DNA of 64,000 nt from Nissolia schottii (taxonomy: Eukaryota; Streptophyta; Magnoliopsida; Fabales; Fabaceae). Positions 1-11,784 of the stretch are shown in pieces; position 1 is the stretch's first letter, and each line of letters begins with the position of its first letter. Under the pieces are notes generated by a model that saw only the letters and a program-made list of their open reading frames with translations, did no database searches and was not told where the DNA came from. The position numbers were made by a program, and so were the translations under genes. The DNA lies in contig QANU01035655.1 of NCBI GenBank assembly GCA_003254905.1, positions 8,241 to 72,240 on the forward strand, read 5' to 3'.

Positions 1-300
1 GGACAACGGCGGCGGAGGGGACGGGGACAAGGTTGTTTGAATTTTTTTTTTAATTTTAATTAAAAACGGGTCGGTCAGGTGGGTCATGGGTTAAGTTTTT
101 AGGGTTATGCCACGTGGCATCCCACGTGGCGTGCCGTGTCAGCGCCTGAGACGTCCACATCAGCGCAGTCAACTCCCATCTAACTCCAGGGACTAAAACC
201 AAACTTTTAAATTTCGCGGGGACTAAAACTTTTATATAGGGACTAAAACCAAACTTTCAAATTTTACAGGGACTAAAAACATAATTAACCCTCAAAATTA
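1..300. repeat. Dispersed repeat with GGGACTAAAA motifs
   Basis: No gene is visible. Around 190-285 the phrase GGGACTAAAA(C/A) recurs at about 30-40 bp spacing, alternating with AAACTTTxAAATTT. The same word, or its complement TTTGGTCCCT, recurs at 53450-53600 and 63570-63760, so this is a dispersed repeat family and not a local feature. Its class is not determinable here. Confidence 0.5.
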
Positions 301-840
301 AGAGGGTTGTTATTTTATATAAACCAAAATTTTTAAGTTATTCTTTTAATATAATATATCCTTTAAGGTATTAGGTTAAAATGAAAAACCAATATATTAA
401 ATCTGTAAAGGAAAGAATTTTTTTTTGACTGACTGTAAAGGAAAGATAGTATTATATATTTTTATATTTTATTTAAATAAGAGATGGTTATAAAAATATT
501 AAAATAAATAAATAAATTTTGATATAAACTAAAATTTAAATAAATGAATATTAATAATAAATATCATTAAAATTAATGAATGTTTAAATAATATTATTAA
601 TTTTTCAATTTATTTTTAATTATTCAATAAAATATATTATTTCATCATTGGTTATTTTTATTAAATATTGAATTATAATTAAAATTATTTGTGAAAAGAA
701 GATAGTGTAATATTATGTCTTTAAATGCCATACTAAACATTGTAGTGATTTAGAAGTTTGTCAAACTTTATACTATTCTTATACTATCTATAATTATTAT
801 CTTATTAATTATTATGTTATTTTAATATCATTTCAGTAAA
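301..840. other. AT-rich intergenic DNA
   Basis: Very AT-rich sequence with no open frame of note and no recognisable repeat boundary. Confidence 0.6.
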
Positions 841-849
841 TGAAAACTT

Positions 850-985
850 AATTAGGGTTACCAGCGGTTCTTTATAGCAGTTTGCTAAACCGCTACTACC
901 TTTTAGTTTTCCAGTGATTCGCCTGCGAATCACGTTATGTCGCGGCAGTTTCTATTCATTTGGAAGCGGTTTTGATTTAAAATTA
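850..985. repeat. Palindrome-rich short repeat
   Basis: Contains a 20-bp inverted repeat with 9-bp perfect arms (GTGATTCGC / GCGAATCAC, 914-933), and a second inverted pair AGCGGTT / AACCGCT at about 873-893. This suggests the end of a small DNA transposon or MITE. No partner terminus was found, so the boundaries are uncertain. Confidence 0.4.
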
Positions 986-1200
986 GTCCTTTTTTATACC
1001 ATCCTAATTTCTCCTCATAGGCAAACCCTCTCTCTTAAAAAATGAATCGCCGTGATGGATCTCAATGCCTTCCACCTTAACCCTCGTCGCACCCAATCTC
1101 TTCTTGCAAACCTCCACTGCTTTGTTCATCAACTTCAGCACTTCGCTCAAATTTCCCATTAATAAACTACGCGTATTGAAGTGGTTAAAGTGGTGGGGTG
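986..1200. other. Unassigned sequence between repeats
   Basis: CT-rich sequence followed by a short stretch with balanced composition. No convincing coding frame was found. Confidence 0.4.
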
Positions 1201-1204
1201 GAAA

Positions 1205-2559
1205 GTTTGGTTGCTTGCAATAAAATAAAATAAAACTGAAAATAAATCTAACTTAGAGAAATTAAGAACACCAACAACAATGTGAAAAATAATGGGGAAA
1301 AACACTTGGGCAATTGACTTTACCTACTCTAAATCCAATTATCCTAAATCAATGTTACTCAATTAACAATTGAATTAATCAATGGTTAGGATTCACTCCC
1401 TCATTAATCACAAGCTTCTCTCGAGGTCATCTAATTCTCTTTTCCTATAGTAATTACCTAATCTCTTAGCATAACTCAATTTATTCAAAGTCTAAACGTT
1501 CTATGAATCCGACACACAACCACACAGGTTGCGTCTGTTCGTCTCTAAATTTCACTCAACATATGCTTTTATAACAAGAGGCTCTCTCAAGTTTCTTCCC
1601 TCTAATTGTACGAAAGAAATCTAATCAATAAAAAAGTAGCTAAATTCTCAATTGCATTAAGCACAATTATAGAAACAATTAAATTAAATTGAAACGTGAG
1701 TAACAAATGTTCTTAGATAAAAGAAACATCAAGTGGCTACATCAATGTCCTAGCAAAGAGAGTTTAGTTCATAGTAAAAGAAGAATAAATGAAATAGAAA
1801 CCATAAAATGAGGATTTCATGGAGAAACAATGGTGGAAACTTGTATTGAGAACGAATTATGATTTCTCCTTTTCTGCGTCACAACCTGGGATTTTCATCT
1901 TTGCACCGTGGAGCTCTCCTAGGGTTTCCCATCCTTCAAAACTCAATTCTAGTCACGTACGATCGTTTAGGAGTGCTCATTGATGTTATATTTATAAAAA
2001 AATGTGCTCAAAGTGAGTGAAATACCCTATTTGCAAGTTCTGATTAGCAGCACACCATTCAAACAAAGCCTGGGTCACTCAAGTGACACTCGGAACTCAA
2101 TTTGGTGTGAGTTTGTGTTTTTAATCACTAGAGTGAAGCTTGGGCTTCCCAAGCGATAAGCCCTAACATAGTAGTAGTAAAACAATCATAACTTTTGCTA
2201 CAAACGCTCGATTAATGTGATTCAAGTTCCCAATTAAAGCTAAAGCCAAGAGATACGTCTACAAATTTGAATTTGGAACCAAGTAAATATCCATCCATCA
2301 TCAAAGTGAAAACTCAATAATAAAGTCACAGTGAAAACCATTTCAGCATAGTCCATTTTGCTCTACCATCTTCTTGAGGCCATTTTTCCTAAAAACCAAC
2401 AATCAAACGCCTAAGTTAATCCTAAAATGCATGAAATGATCCTGAGAGTCATGAAATCACATTATCCAAAACATGATAAAAACTCCTAAAAATGAAAAAG
2501 TTAGTCCTAAATCTACATGAAAAAACCAAGTGAAAATAACTCTTATTAGAGAGTTATCA
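1205..2559 (-). mobile_element. Gypsy-like LTR (solo or partial), minus strand
   Basis: On the minus strand the segment begins TGATAACTCTC, the same kind of TGATAA start as the well-bounded solo LTR at 9720. It also carries the typical Gypsy-LTR style middle part, with phrases about unusual octamers and 'ataactt.tgct.caaacgctc'. No internal gag-pol lies beside it. The right edge (2559) is set by the terminal TTATCA. The left edge is approximate and no 5-bp target duplication could be confirmed, so truncation is possible. Confidence 0.5.
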
Positions 2560-2569
2560 AGGGTGCCAC

Positions 2570-4318
2570 CTACACAATTTGCACAATTTGCAACTCGTAT
2601 ACCTGTGATTTGGGGGCACCTTATACCTAAGTAAACAACCCTTGTTCATGAATTCTCAGGGCGTCATCTACCTTAGTAGATAATCCTTATCCATGTTTAA
2701 CTGCCACACACAAGAAAATGAAGTGCCTGACCTATCAACCAATAAAGCTAGAGCCAGAAAACTAGGAACAAACTCATAAAGGTGTAACCCCGTCAGTCAT
2801 TCATGGCCATGCTTGGCCATTGTTTCGAAACAAAAATTCATTTCCCTAAACACGTGCTTAATATGAATATTCCACTCCGATTTCACAATGTCAATAATAG
2901 CTTTCACCAATGGAGATCAATGGTGACTAGAATCTAGGGAATCATGAAGAAAGTTAACAACATATTTTGAATCCAACTCAATGATCACTTGCTGAAAATC
3001 ACAATGGGCTACCTAGGAAATACCAATAAAGGCACCCCAAAGCTCAGCAAAAGTGACAGAGAAAGACCCAAGATTGTAGCTAAATGCTGACAGAAAATTC
3101 CCATAGTGATCCTTAATAATCCCATCACAAGAAGTAGTGCCACAAGAGTTGGTAATAAAACCATCCACATTGATTTCTAACCACCCCACCGAGGGTGGGG
3201 GCTCCTAAGCAATATGTAACACCTCAAATTGGGGAATTGCCTTTCTGGAAGAGATAGTGGAATTCCTTATATGTGGATAGTCTCTAGAAAAGACCACAGA
3301 CTTCCTAATTAGCTTAGCTAGAGAAGTATGACGCTGCTCAAAATTCCCTTCATTTTGGCTTGCCAAATGGAGCTACAGGTAGTCGTGAAAAGAAGAGGTC
3401 ATTCCTCCTCGTTGAAGGTCCAAGTTCTTGTTGACACATTATCCTTTAGTCAATCTTTGAAATCAACTTGAAAAAGGAAACATGGAAAGAACTATGTGCA
3501 ATTCTCATCCACGTCTCCTCCGCAATACTACAATCACAAAGGATATGAAGCATTGCCTCCTCTGCAGACCCACACTATGGAACATAGGATCATCTGTCAT
3601 ATGTCTTCTCCACCTAGAATGGTTAGTTGACAGAGCCTCATGTGCAATAATCCACATAAAGCTAATAATACATTGAGGACTTTTTAATTTCCAAATATCT
3701 TTAAAAGTTTACTATGAGTACAAGAATTAGATAACACAATATCATAGCAGATTTGACACTAAATTCATTCATTGTCGGAAGCCATCCTATGACATTTAGA
3801 CCCATAGCAATATCAGGAGCTTTAACAGAAAAAATAATATCTACAAAATCAGGATTAAGAAATTGCAATAATTTTACCTGATCCCAGTTACCACTGTGAG
3901 CATAATCTATTACTTGCTCACTATTGCTATTAATGCTCAGGGGTTGAACAAAAAAATCACTAAGATTATTGATGATAGAGATCCATTGGTCATGCCAGAA
4001 GCTAACCAAACACCCATGACCAACTCTCCAAATGATGTTATTATTGATAAGGGGCCACACACGAATAATCCTCCTCCAATCATTTTAGGCACTACTCTTG
4101 CTATTGATGGTAGGAATGATTTCTAAACTACAGGAATATTTGACTCTCATAATTTTGACCTGCAGGGTTTCCCTACACGTAGCAAGACCTCAAGAAAGCT
4201 TCATAAGAATTGCATCGTTGAGGTCTCTAGCTTTCCTGAATCCCAAACATCCATTGCTCTTAGGGAGAAATTTTTTTCCCAACTCACCCTGTGAATTCTA
4301 CGATGATCAAAGGAACCC
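2570..4318 (-). pseudogene. L1-type LINE ORF2 relic: zf-RVT and RNase H part
   Basis: Read on the minus strand this is the C-terminal half of a plant L1-like LINE ORF2 with stops and frameshifts. At about 4060-3700 there is the segment after the RT domain (GHGCLVSFWHDQW). At about 3680-3480 there is a zf-RVT-like stretch (WIIAHEALSTNHSRWRRHMTDDP). At about 3200-2790 there is an RNase H domain with INVDG, FAELWGAF and ELDSK, which supply the acidic residues usual in that fold, followed by a KHVFRE segment. In-frame stops near 3010 and 2905 and the loss of frame upstream show it is dead. The 5' continuation lies at 11785-12139, on the other side of the inserted Copia element. Confidence 0.85.
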
Positions 4319-4323
4319 CCACC
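4319..4323. repeat. Target-site duplication CCACC (left)
   Basis: CCACC directly abuts the left end (TGAAGG) of the Copia-type element. The same pentamer follows its right end at 11780-11784. Confidence 0.9.
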
Positions 4324-4747
4324 TGAAGGAAAAATTATGTTTGTTCTAATCACAGCATGTGAAATATTAACAATTTCATAGTGATAGAGAAGAGAAATTA
4401 TTACCTGGAATTGAAGGAGCGGAGGCCATTTTTCTTGTGCCTGCAGAGGAGAGAAAATGGAACCTAACACAGAAGGAAGAGGAAGAGTTTCTTACCTAGC
4501 TCTGTGTCAGGATTCACACACCAGGCAACCAAGGGCCCATTTTAATTTTTATTCTTAATAGGGAGAATAAAAACTGACACAAGGTAGGCGAAGGGACTCT
4601 TCCATACATTAGACAATGATAGACCTGGCCCACCTATCATCAGCTCGTCCAACACATGTACACATTATTCTGGTGAACAATTTAATCTGGACTAAATACT
4701 AATTTATGCATGTCCATAAAATAATTATTATTATAATTATTCCAACA
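4324..4747 (-). repeat. 3' LTR of the Copia-type element
   Basis: 424 bp. On the minus strand it starts TGTTGGAATAAT and ends TTTTTCCTTCA. It is colinear with 11356-11779 with no length difference and about 12 substitutions by eye. Confidence 0.93.
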
Positions 4748-4759
4748 TTCTCCCACTTG
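4748..4759 (-). other. Polypurine tract
   Basis: Minus strand CAAGTGGGAGAA abuts the 3' LTR start TGTTGG. This is the usual plus-strand priming site of Copia elements. Confidence 0.85.
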
Positions 4760-6556
4760 GACAACATAAATTAGATTACAAAATAAACATTTATCCAGAT
4801 TAACTTACACTATGTGGCCACAATAAATACCAGAATAACACAACGTTCTTAACCACAAGATCCAAAATGAAATGTATAAGTATTCCATTACTGCAGAAAA
4901 TCACACTCGAAGGAGCAATGATATCATACAGAAATAAAAAACCACTACATTTTGGTGACCTTTATGAACGTGAAAATATTCATCCCAATCATCCGCCCAA
5001 GATGCTATATGAGATTGAAAGACAATCTCGTTACAATAACAACATGAGACTGGGTCCAAAATGTCTCAATATTATGCCATTATACAACAATAATTTCAAT
5101 TGCGCAAATCACAATAAACAAATTATGGTAACACAGGATAATTGTCGTCACAGCAGTAAATAATTATTGTTAAATATTTCAATAAAACGACAATGTAACA
5201 CATGAGGTCCAAAAGAAAATTACATATGGGATAAAACTCCCACTAAACCAATATATAAAAAAAAACCCTCATTATACCCATACGGGTTACATGCTCAACA
5301 ATGAGTTGCATACGCCCCATATGCATTTGAGATGCAACAAAATATCTCAACATAAATATTGAGACTGGGTCCAATATGTCTCAATTATATGCCATTACAC
5401 AAAATTTGTCAATAATTAAGTTGGGCAGGCTTAAATGGCATTCACAATAATATGAGGTCACAACGAACCTACAGAACAAACTCCCCTTACCCAAAAAATC
5501 AAAATGAACCTCATTATGCCCTGAAATGTTGCTAGCCATTGATTAGGGGATCAACAACAACATGTTCTGTAGTAACTTAACAGACAAGAGTCTATCACAA
5601 TACGCCATATATAAAACGAAAGGACGCGATAATATATGGCAAAAAACATTATTTAGTCTTAAGACAATAATGACAATATATATTACTCCCACTAATCCAA
5701 CATATTAAAACAAACACGAATTTTAATATGCCGAGGAGTAACAAGTTTGGACATACATTCAATAACAATTAAGGACATAACGCAATATATAGTCTCTAAC
5801 TCCCACTAAACAAAAATATCAATATGCCGAGGAGTAACAATACAATCAAAGAGACTTAACAATGTCCTTAATTAAGGTTCTAAAATTGAAAGCGACGATA
5901 GATCAATAGGTAGAGAAAATCATAAACCCAAATAATATCTGCACACGTATTAATGATTTTCCCATGTTCAATTAACTGGGCAATTAATTGAACTAGAGCA
6001 CTTATATCATTGTAATCCCGCCGAAGGGTCTTGAATCACAATATACAAGTCTCTCACTTGATAGAGAAAAATAATAATACTAATACTGAAAAATTACTTA
6101 CAGTATATATAAAATATAATTAAATTATTTTTCTCTATCACACAATGATTATGTCAAATAATGCCACACCAAAGGGTATGTCCATTATTTATACAATCTA
6201 ACAATAGTCGCAATCCATTAAAAATAATAACAATAACAATAATAAGGTTGAAATATTCCCATGTGCAGAGTCTTCTCACAAGCATTACAATTCTCAATAT
6301 CACACAATAACAAAATTGAAATATTTATAGTGGGTAAACACTCAGCCAAAAAAGGAGCACACAACATTATTTAGTGAACAAAGCTCCTTAAAAAACACAA
6401 TGTGACTGATCAAAATTAAAATAATTTCTCCATGAAAAATGATGTTTTACCCAAAAAAATAGCACTTTGACGACAACAGAATTTTACTATAAGCAGCGGA
6501 AGCATAAAGAATTTCACAATTATTGTAAATAGTATTTTATTACAATTGTCAAAGTG

Positions 6557-6557
<1 letters not shown>

Positions 6558-6594
<37 letters not shown>
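6558..6594. repeat. (TA)n microsatellite
   Basis: An uninterrupted TA run of about 18 units inside the LTR-element interior. Confidence 0.95.
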
Positions 6595-6596
<2 letters not shown>

Positions 6597-6691
6597 ATAT
6601 CACAATAACCACTCCCAAAGTCAATATTTTCAAATTCTAAATATGTTTTAAAGCATTTAATTAATCTGAAATTAACCTAAAATTTAATAGT

Positions 6692-6746
6692 GATTTATGC
6701 AATTCACACAATAATTCAACATTCTCCCACTTGAATTGCATAAATC
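6692..6746 (-). other. Second polypurine-tract / LTR-start-like junction
   Basis: On the minus strand the same tract CAAGTGGGAGAA (6733-6722) is again followed directly by TGTTGAATTATTG. A perfect 15-bp inverted pair GATTTATGCAATTCA (6692-6706) / TGAATTGCATAAATC (6732-6746) brackets it. This is what the 3' LTR boundary of another, related element would look like. No second LTR copy was found, so it may be a nested fragment or an internal duplication. Confidence 0.55.
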
Positions 6747-9719
6747 ATAATATCAACATTTTAAAAAAAAATACTATTTCAGATTAACATGAGAGTGTAT
6801 AAAATTGTCATAAATTTCGACAAAATATTGTCCAACTCGTTAACATACAATAAGATATCTCATAATTTATAACATTATTAAATTTGAAAACTCAAAACAA
6901 GTAGTTCCAAAACACCAAAGTAAATAAAATTTAACAAGATATTGTTTTAGAACTTGGAACATGATACAAACAAAAAACACAAATTCTCAAATAATTTTTT
7001 TTCATTAATTAATTACAAAATTACATTTGATTATAATTGGTCTCGCGAAGGCAAGCACACAATTATAAAAAATGCATGTTAGCAAAGCTTAGCAAATGAT
7101 AGATTACCATTCTTTTGAACGATAGCAAAGTTGGGCTATTTGTACTTTCCACAAAAAATTGTTCTCAAAACAAACTTTACACGAATTCCATGTTAATTAA
7201 TCCAAGTAACCCAAAAACAAAAGGTACCCAAATTGAGATTTCTATAGGGTTCGTGCATAAGTAAATTAGATTTCCCAGTTCATATCAGACACCCAATCTC
7301 ATAACACAGCCACAACATGAAGTTAAATTGACTTTTATACCTATTGAAGGAATTTTGGGAATCCAACAATATAAACAATAATCTCAACAATATAAACAAT
7401 AATGTTGAGCTTTCAACCATAACATTATATCCTTAAAGCTAATATCGAGAGGATACTGAAAACCTTAGGGATATAATTAACCATTCACCAAGAATTATAT
7501 TAACAAAAACAAACCGAAGGGTAAGTTTACTATTAATATAAATCTTAATGCAACAATAGAATGATGTCCTAACATAATCCGACCCGCGAAGGCGAGTTCA
7601 CAATTATGTAAGACATCCAACAGTCTTTTCCAAAACAAAAATATTTTATCACAGTCCGTCCCGCGAAGGCGAGCTCTCAACCATGCAAAATATCCAACAA
7701 TATTAATCTAGATACACATATATCATAAATTCTCAAAGAATCATTGTTGCATTTCTCCAAAATAAAATAGGGCTCATCCATATTCAAAACAAAACCAAAT
7801 GTTTTGACAAAAAACATAAAGGATAGTGGCCCATTCCACAAAAACAGCAAAGTCATAAGCAGAAAACATAATGGCCCATTGTCCTTTAACAACCCAATCC
7901 GAAACCAATGTCCATTTAGTCTTCCTTAGTAAATGGAAACATTGCTATAATTTTATGGGAGATAAAATTAAAAGTTATCTTCTTGGCCCATAATTATTTA
8001 TATTATTGGCTCATAATGAATTCTGTTTACATTCCACCAAAAAATAAGATTAGCCCATTCAATTCAAATATTAATAGCCCATCTGAATTCAAACAAACAA
8101 TTATTATGCAAAAATAAAAAAAATATCATGCATTAGTCCATCATCCACAGCAGGCCCAACCCGCAAAAAAAAAACTGTTTGAACTCAACAAAACCGAATC
8201 AGGCCCCCAAGCCCAACACAAGCAGCCCAAACAAAAAACTTTGCATTATTCAAAACAGATAGTGGCCCATCTATCAAACAACAACAACAACAACATTTCG
8301 TTTGAACCCAAAAAAGAAAAAGAAACAGGCCTTTAAGCCCATCGGCTGTATCCAAAGCATTAAAGACCAAAGTTCTTGCCCATATCAATAGAGGTCCATA
8401 TTCAACCAACCTTAACCAAATCAAGGCAAATAATAATTGCCCAAACAATAAACCTGTATCCATTTCATGCCAGCAAAAATAATCCTTCATCAAATTAGAA
8501 TTTCATGGCACATATTGGCCCATTATGCAAAACAAAAATAGTCCATTGTCCTTATAGCATCAAAAATTTTTTTTTTTTCAATTTCACTAATCAATCCTTA
8601 TGGACCCATGCTGACTTGGTGGACCAACAGCAACTTGACTTAGTGGGAAACAATTNATATATTCTGAAAATTAGATCACAAATAAAACAAAAGGAAAAAT
8701 AGCATCCCATATATTCAGCAATTAAACAAGGAAGGAAACAGCATCCCAAATCCTCATTATAAATGTCAGTTTCAACAATTTCAATAATAACAAACAGTGG
8801 GCACATTTTCATCAATTAAGAATCGCAAAATGGAATTATAGACGGTGGGCATATATGTTCAACATATATACAAACATTTATACAGAATATTTAACAAAAG
8901 TTATCCATATACAAGATTTATCCATATACACATATATATTATAATCAACAATATAAAAATAAACAAATGCAAGGCCTTTATAATAATAAGAACAATATAG
9001 GCATAATAACCATAATGAACACTGCAATATTGAGGATGTATAATATATATGGTACATCAAAAACAACAATTTCTTTAAGTATTTATCATTTTGTTATTTA
9101 TAAGTAATTAAAACATATTCTACACAAAATTAATTAATTTTTTCTGATGCCCAGAAAAATAATTAAAAATCATCAAAAAATTTATTTCACTGAAACAGGG
9201 CAGAACCATAAAAAAGAACAAAAAATTTGGCCCCCTCTAGCACCCTCACGCGCCCCCACGCGCCGCACGCCGAGAGTGGGCGTGTTGCGGCGCGTATTCC
9301 TGGTCACCACCTCCAGCCGGATTCGGGTCGGGTTTCGCGGACCCGTTGGGTCTGAAACGCGGGTTGAGCCATATCTCCCTCATCCGGACTCCATTTTGAA
9401 CGATTCCGGTGGCGTTGGAATCGTATCGACGAATACTACAAGATTCTATAATTATTCTGACCAAAAAAGGCTTCTAAAATTCTGGGTTTTCAATGGAAGA
9501 ACACGGTTTTATGCATAGGATTATCACCAATATCTCTTTCAATACTCAACCAAATTGCATCATTCCAATTGGGTTTATTTCAGAATTTTATCCTCTTCAA
9601 AAAAACTAAGGTTTGATTTCACAAATTGAGCAATTAACCGATTCACAAAACCGAAAATTAAATTAGGGAAAATAGGGTTCATACAATCTAAAAATTAACC
9701 CAAATTAACCATTCTCTAT

Positions 9720-11272
9720 TGATAAGTGCCCAATTTACACAATTTTCAATTCCTAAAATGGCACTTATTTGCATGTGTTTTAAAAGAATTATCTAACTTA
9801 ATTCCCCTCTTTTGTAGGATTTATAAATATATTTTAAAGATGGATGCAAGCATAATAATCAAGGAAAATCCCACAAAGAATGAAGCATAGAGCAAAGGGA
9901 TAACAAGCAAGAAAAATATGGAAACCCGCTCTGCGCAGCAGTTAGTAAAAACGCGATAACTTGAGCTACAGATATCGGATTGAGGTGGTTCAAATTGCTA
10001 CTTAAAGCTAAGAGAGAGATCTACAACTTTGTAGTTTTGACTGAGCTGAGCGCCGGCTGAGCGTCCGCTGAGCGCCCGCTGAGCGGCCCGACCTAACATT
10101 CTGGCCGCCTTTGAAGACTCAGCCGCCAGCCGCCATCACCTACCACCGCTCAGCGGCCTCACCAACCCGCTGAGCGGCCGAACCGTGGCCTATATATAGA
10201 CATGCTGCCAAGCTTTGTAAAATAATCCCTTTCCCCCCTCAAGAATCCATTTCTTTCTCATTTCTCTTGTAGTTCAAAGCATAGTTTAGTTTAGCAACAA
10301 AGAGGAGGCCTGTGAAGGAGCCGGGAGATCAAGGAAGCTTGGTGAACCGCTATCATGATAGCGTGATAACGTGTCATGGTAAGCGTCCAAACCTTGCCTC
10401 TGAGATTCTCTTGTAAGATGGATTTGTAATCCTCTTGTTGTTGGGATTTTGATGAATATTGTAGTATGATTGTATCCATTACTTTTGCATATGAATTTAT
10501 CCTTTTCTTATGATTTGCTTGAATGATTTTATGCTTAATGCTAGTTTGTTTAGTGTTTTGTTTCTTAGCTTGAGACTTGTGTTATATGAACGAGAGTTAT
10601 ATTAATTAAGTTATAACCAAGTTAAGATCAAGATGGCTATGCTAAACTAGATTCTAGACTTGAACGTTGTGAACGAACTGTTACAATCATTAGGGTCAGA
10701 TCTAAATCATTACATCTAACCTTGTTGCAAGACTAGAAGTTAGCCGCTTTAACATCTGGAATAATTCTGGCGTACTTTGTTAAGCTCGTATACGAAAGTA
10801 ACAGTTTAACAAAGGAAACTTGCGATCTTTGCATATGCGAAAGCAATGTAAAAGATAAGATCTGGTGGCGGGCAATCTATGAAATAATAGTTCTGTGTAA
10901 TAAGTAACTGGATGCATGGAACTATGATGTGATTAAAATTCCCAACAAGCTCTGGAACTACCTCTGATTTGTTTCCTATTTACTTTTATGTTGTTTATTT
11001 ACTTATGTAGTTTATTAAAACAAAATTATCAAATCCTTCACTCCATTGTTTAATTAAACAACCTCAAGAACGGTATTTTTGCAACTCTCTGTGGTTCGAC
11101 TATACCCGACTATACTGCAGTTGGATTCCTTTGGAATCTGAAAGCCGTAAAGTAGGTATATATTTAATTTGAACGAAAAAAGCGCATAGAAGCTTTCTAC
11201 GAGCTTGGCATGGTTGTGACAAAACCTAAGCTGTGTCAAGATTCGAGAAAGTGGTTAAAAAGGCTTTCATCA
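9720..11272 (+). mobile_element. Gypsy-like solo LTR, 1553 bp
   Basis: It begins TGATAAGTGCCC and ends TTTCATCA (TG...CA). TCTAT occurs at 9715-9719 and again at 11273-11277 as a 5-bp target duplication. Removing the LTR and one TCTAT restores a continuous host sequence. No internal region is present, so it is a solo LTR left by LTR-LTR recombination. It lies in the 5' untranslated part of the Copia-type element and is therefore younger than that element. It holds an 11-bp tandem repeat (10045-10088). The strand is assigned from the usual TGATAAGTG start and is less certain than the boundaries. Confidence 0.88.
10045..10088 (+). repeat. 11-bp GC-rich tandem repeat x4
   Basis: Four consecutive 11-mers, each starting GCTGAGCG followed by CCG, TCC, CCC or GCC. 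Inverted and direct scraps (CGCTCAGCGGCC, CGCTGAGCGGCC) follow at about 10145-10187. The repeat lies within the solo LTR. Confidence 0.9.
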
Positions 11273-11340
11273 TCTATACACATAGATTGCAGGAAAAAAA
11301 AAACAATGTTAATTTCACAGCCATAATCAGAATCAAACAA

Positions 11341-11353
11341 GGCTCTGATACCA
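11341..11353 (-). other. Primer-binding site (tRNA-Met type)
   Basis: Minus strand TGGTATCAGAGCC, two bases inside the 5' LTR. This is the classic initiator-tRNA-Met complementary site of plant LTR retrotransposons. Confidence 0.92.
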
Positions 11354-11355
11354 AT

Positions 11356-11779
11356 TGAAGGAAAAATTATGTTTGTTCTAATCACAGCATGTGAAATATT
11401 AACAATTTCATAGTGATAGAGAAGAGAAATTATTACCTGGAATTGAAGGAGCGGAGGCCATTTTTCTTGTGGCTGCAGTGGAGAGAAAATGGAACCAAAC
11501 ACAGAAGGAAGAGGAAGAGCTTCTTACCTAGCTCTGTGTCAGGATTCACACACCTGGCAACCAAGGGCCCATTTTAATTTTTATTCTTAATAGGGAGAAT
11601 AAAAACTGACACAGGGTAGGCGAAGGGACTCTTCCATACATTAGACAATGATGGACCTAGCCCACCTATCATCAGCTAGTCCAACACATGTACACATTAT
11701 TCTGATGAACAATTTAATCTAGACTAAACACTAATTTATGCATGTCCATAAAATAATTATTATTATAATTATTCCAACA
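11356..11779 (-). repeat. 5' LTR of the Copia-type element
   Basis: 424 bp, partner of 4324-4747, with TG...CA ends on the minus strand. CCACC follows at 11780-11784. Confidence 0.93.
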
Positions 11780-11784
11780 CCACC

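Larger units (their letters stand above)
4760..9719 (-). other. Non-coding interior of the Copia-type element (3' part)
   Basis: No frame encodes a recognisable retroelement domain. The region is AT-rich with internal similarity. A GAGACTGGGTCCAA.ATGTCTCAAT phrase appears at 5047-5075 and again at 5361-5390. Three copies of CGCGAAGGC(A/G)AG, each followed by CACAATTAT or similar, lie at 7044, 7583 and 7660. Many TGGCCCAT/AGCCCAT phrases lie between 7820 and 8530. 9240-9320 is strikingly GC-rich and lies nearest the 5' end. One N is at 8656. Confidence 0.7.
4324..11779 (-). mobile_element. Non-autonomous Copia-type LTR element (LARD-like), 7456 bp
   Basis: A complete element on the minus strand. 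It has two 424-bp LTRs (11356-11779 is 5', 4324-4747 is 3'), each TG...CA on the minus strand. A primer-binding site TGGTATCAGAGCC lies two bases inside the 5' LTR (11353-11341) and matches the initiator tRNA-Met 3' end. A polypurine tract CAAGTGGGAGAA lies just before the 3' LTR (4759-4748). CCACC duplications flank both sides. By eye the LTRs differ at about 12 of 424 positions (about 97% identity). The 6.6-kb interior contains no gag, protease, integrase, RT or RNase H that I can recognise, so it is a large retrotransposon derivative that would depend on proteins from elsewhere. About 1.56 kb of the interior is a later solo-LTR insertion. It landed in the L1-type LINE that flanks it. Confidence 0.92.

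Noticed and set aside
3482-4349. Several plus-strand frames
   Set aside because: They lie over the minus-strand LINE and an LTR. The minus-strand reading has recognisable domains.
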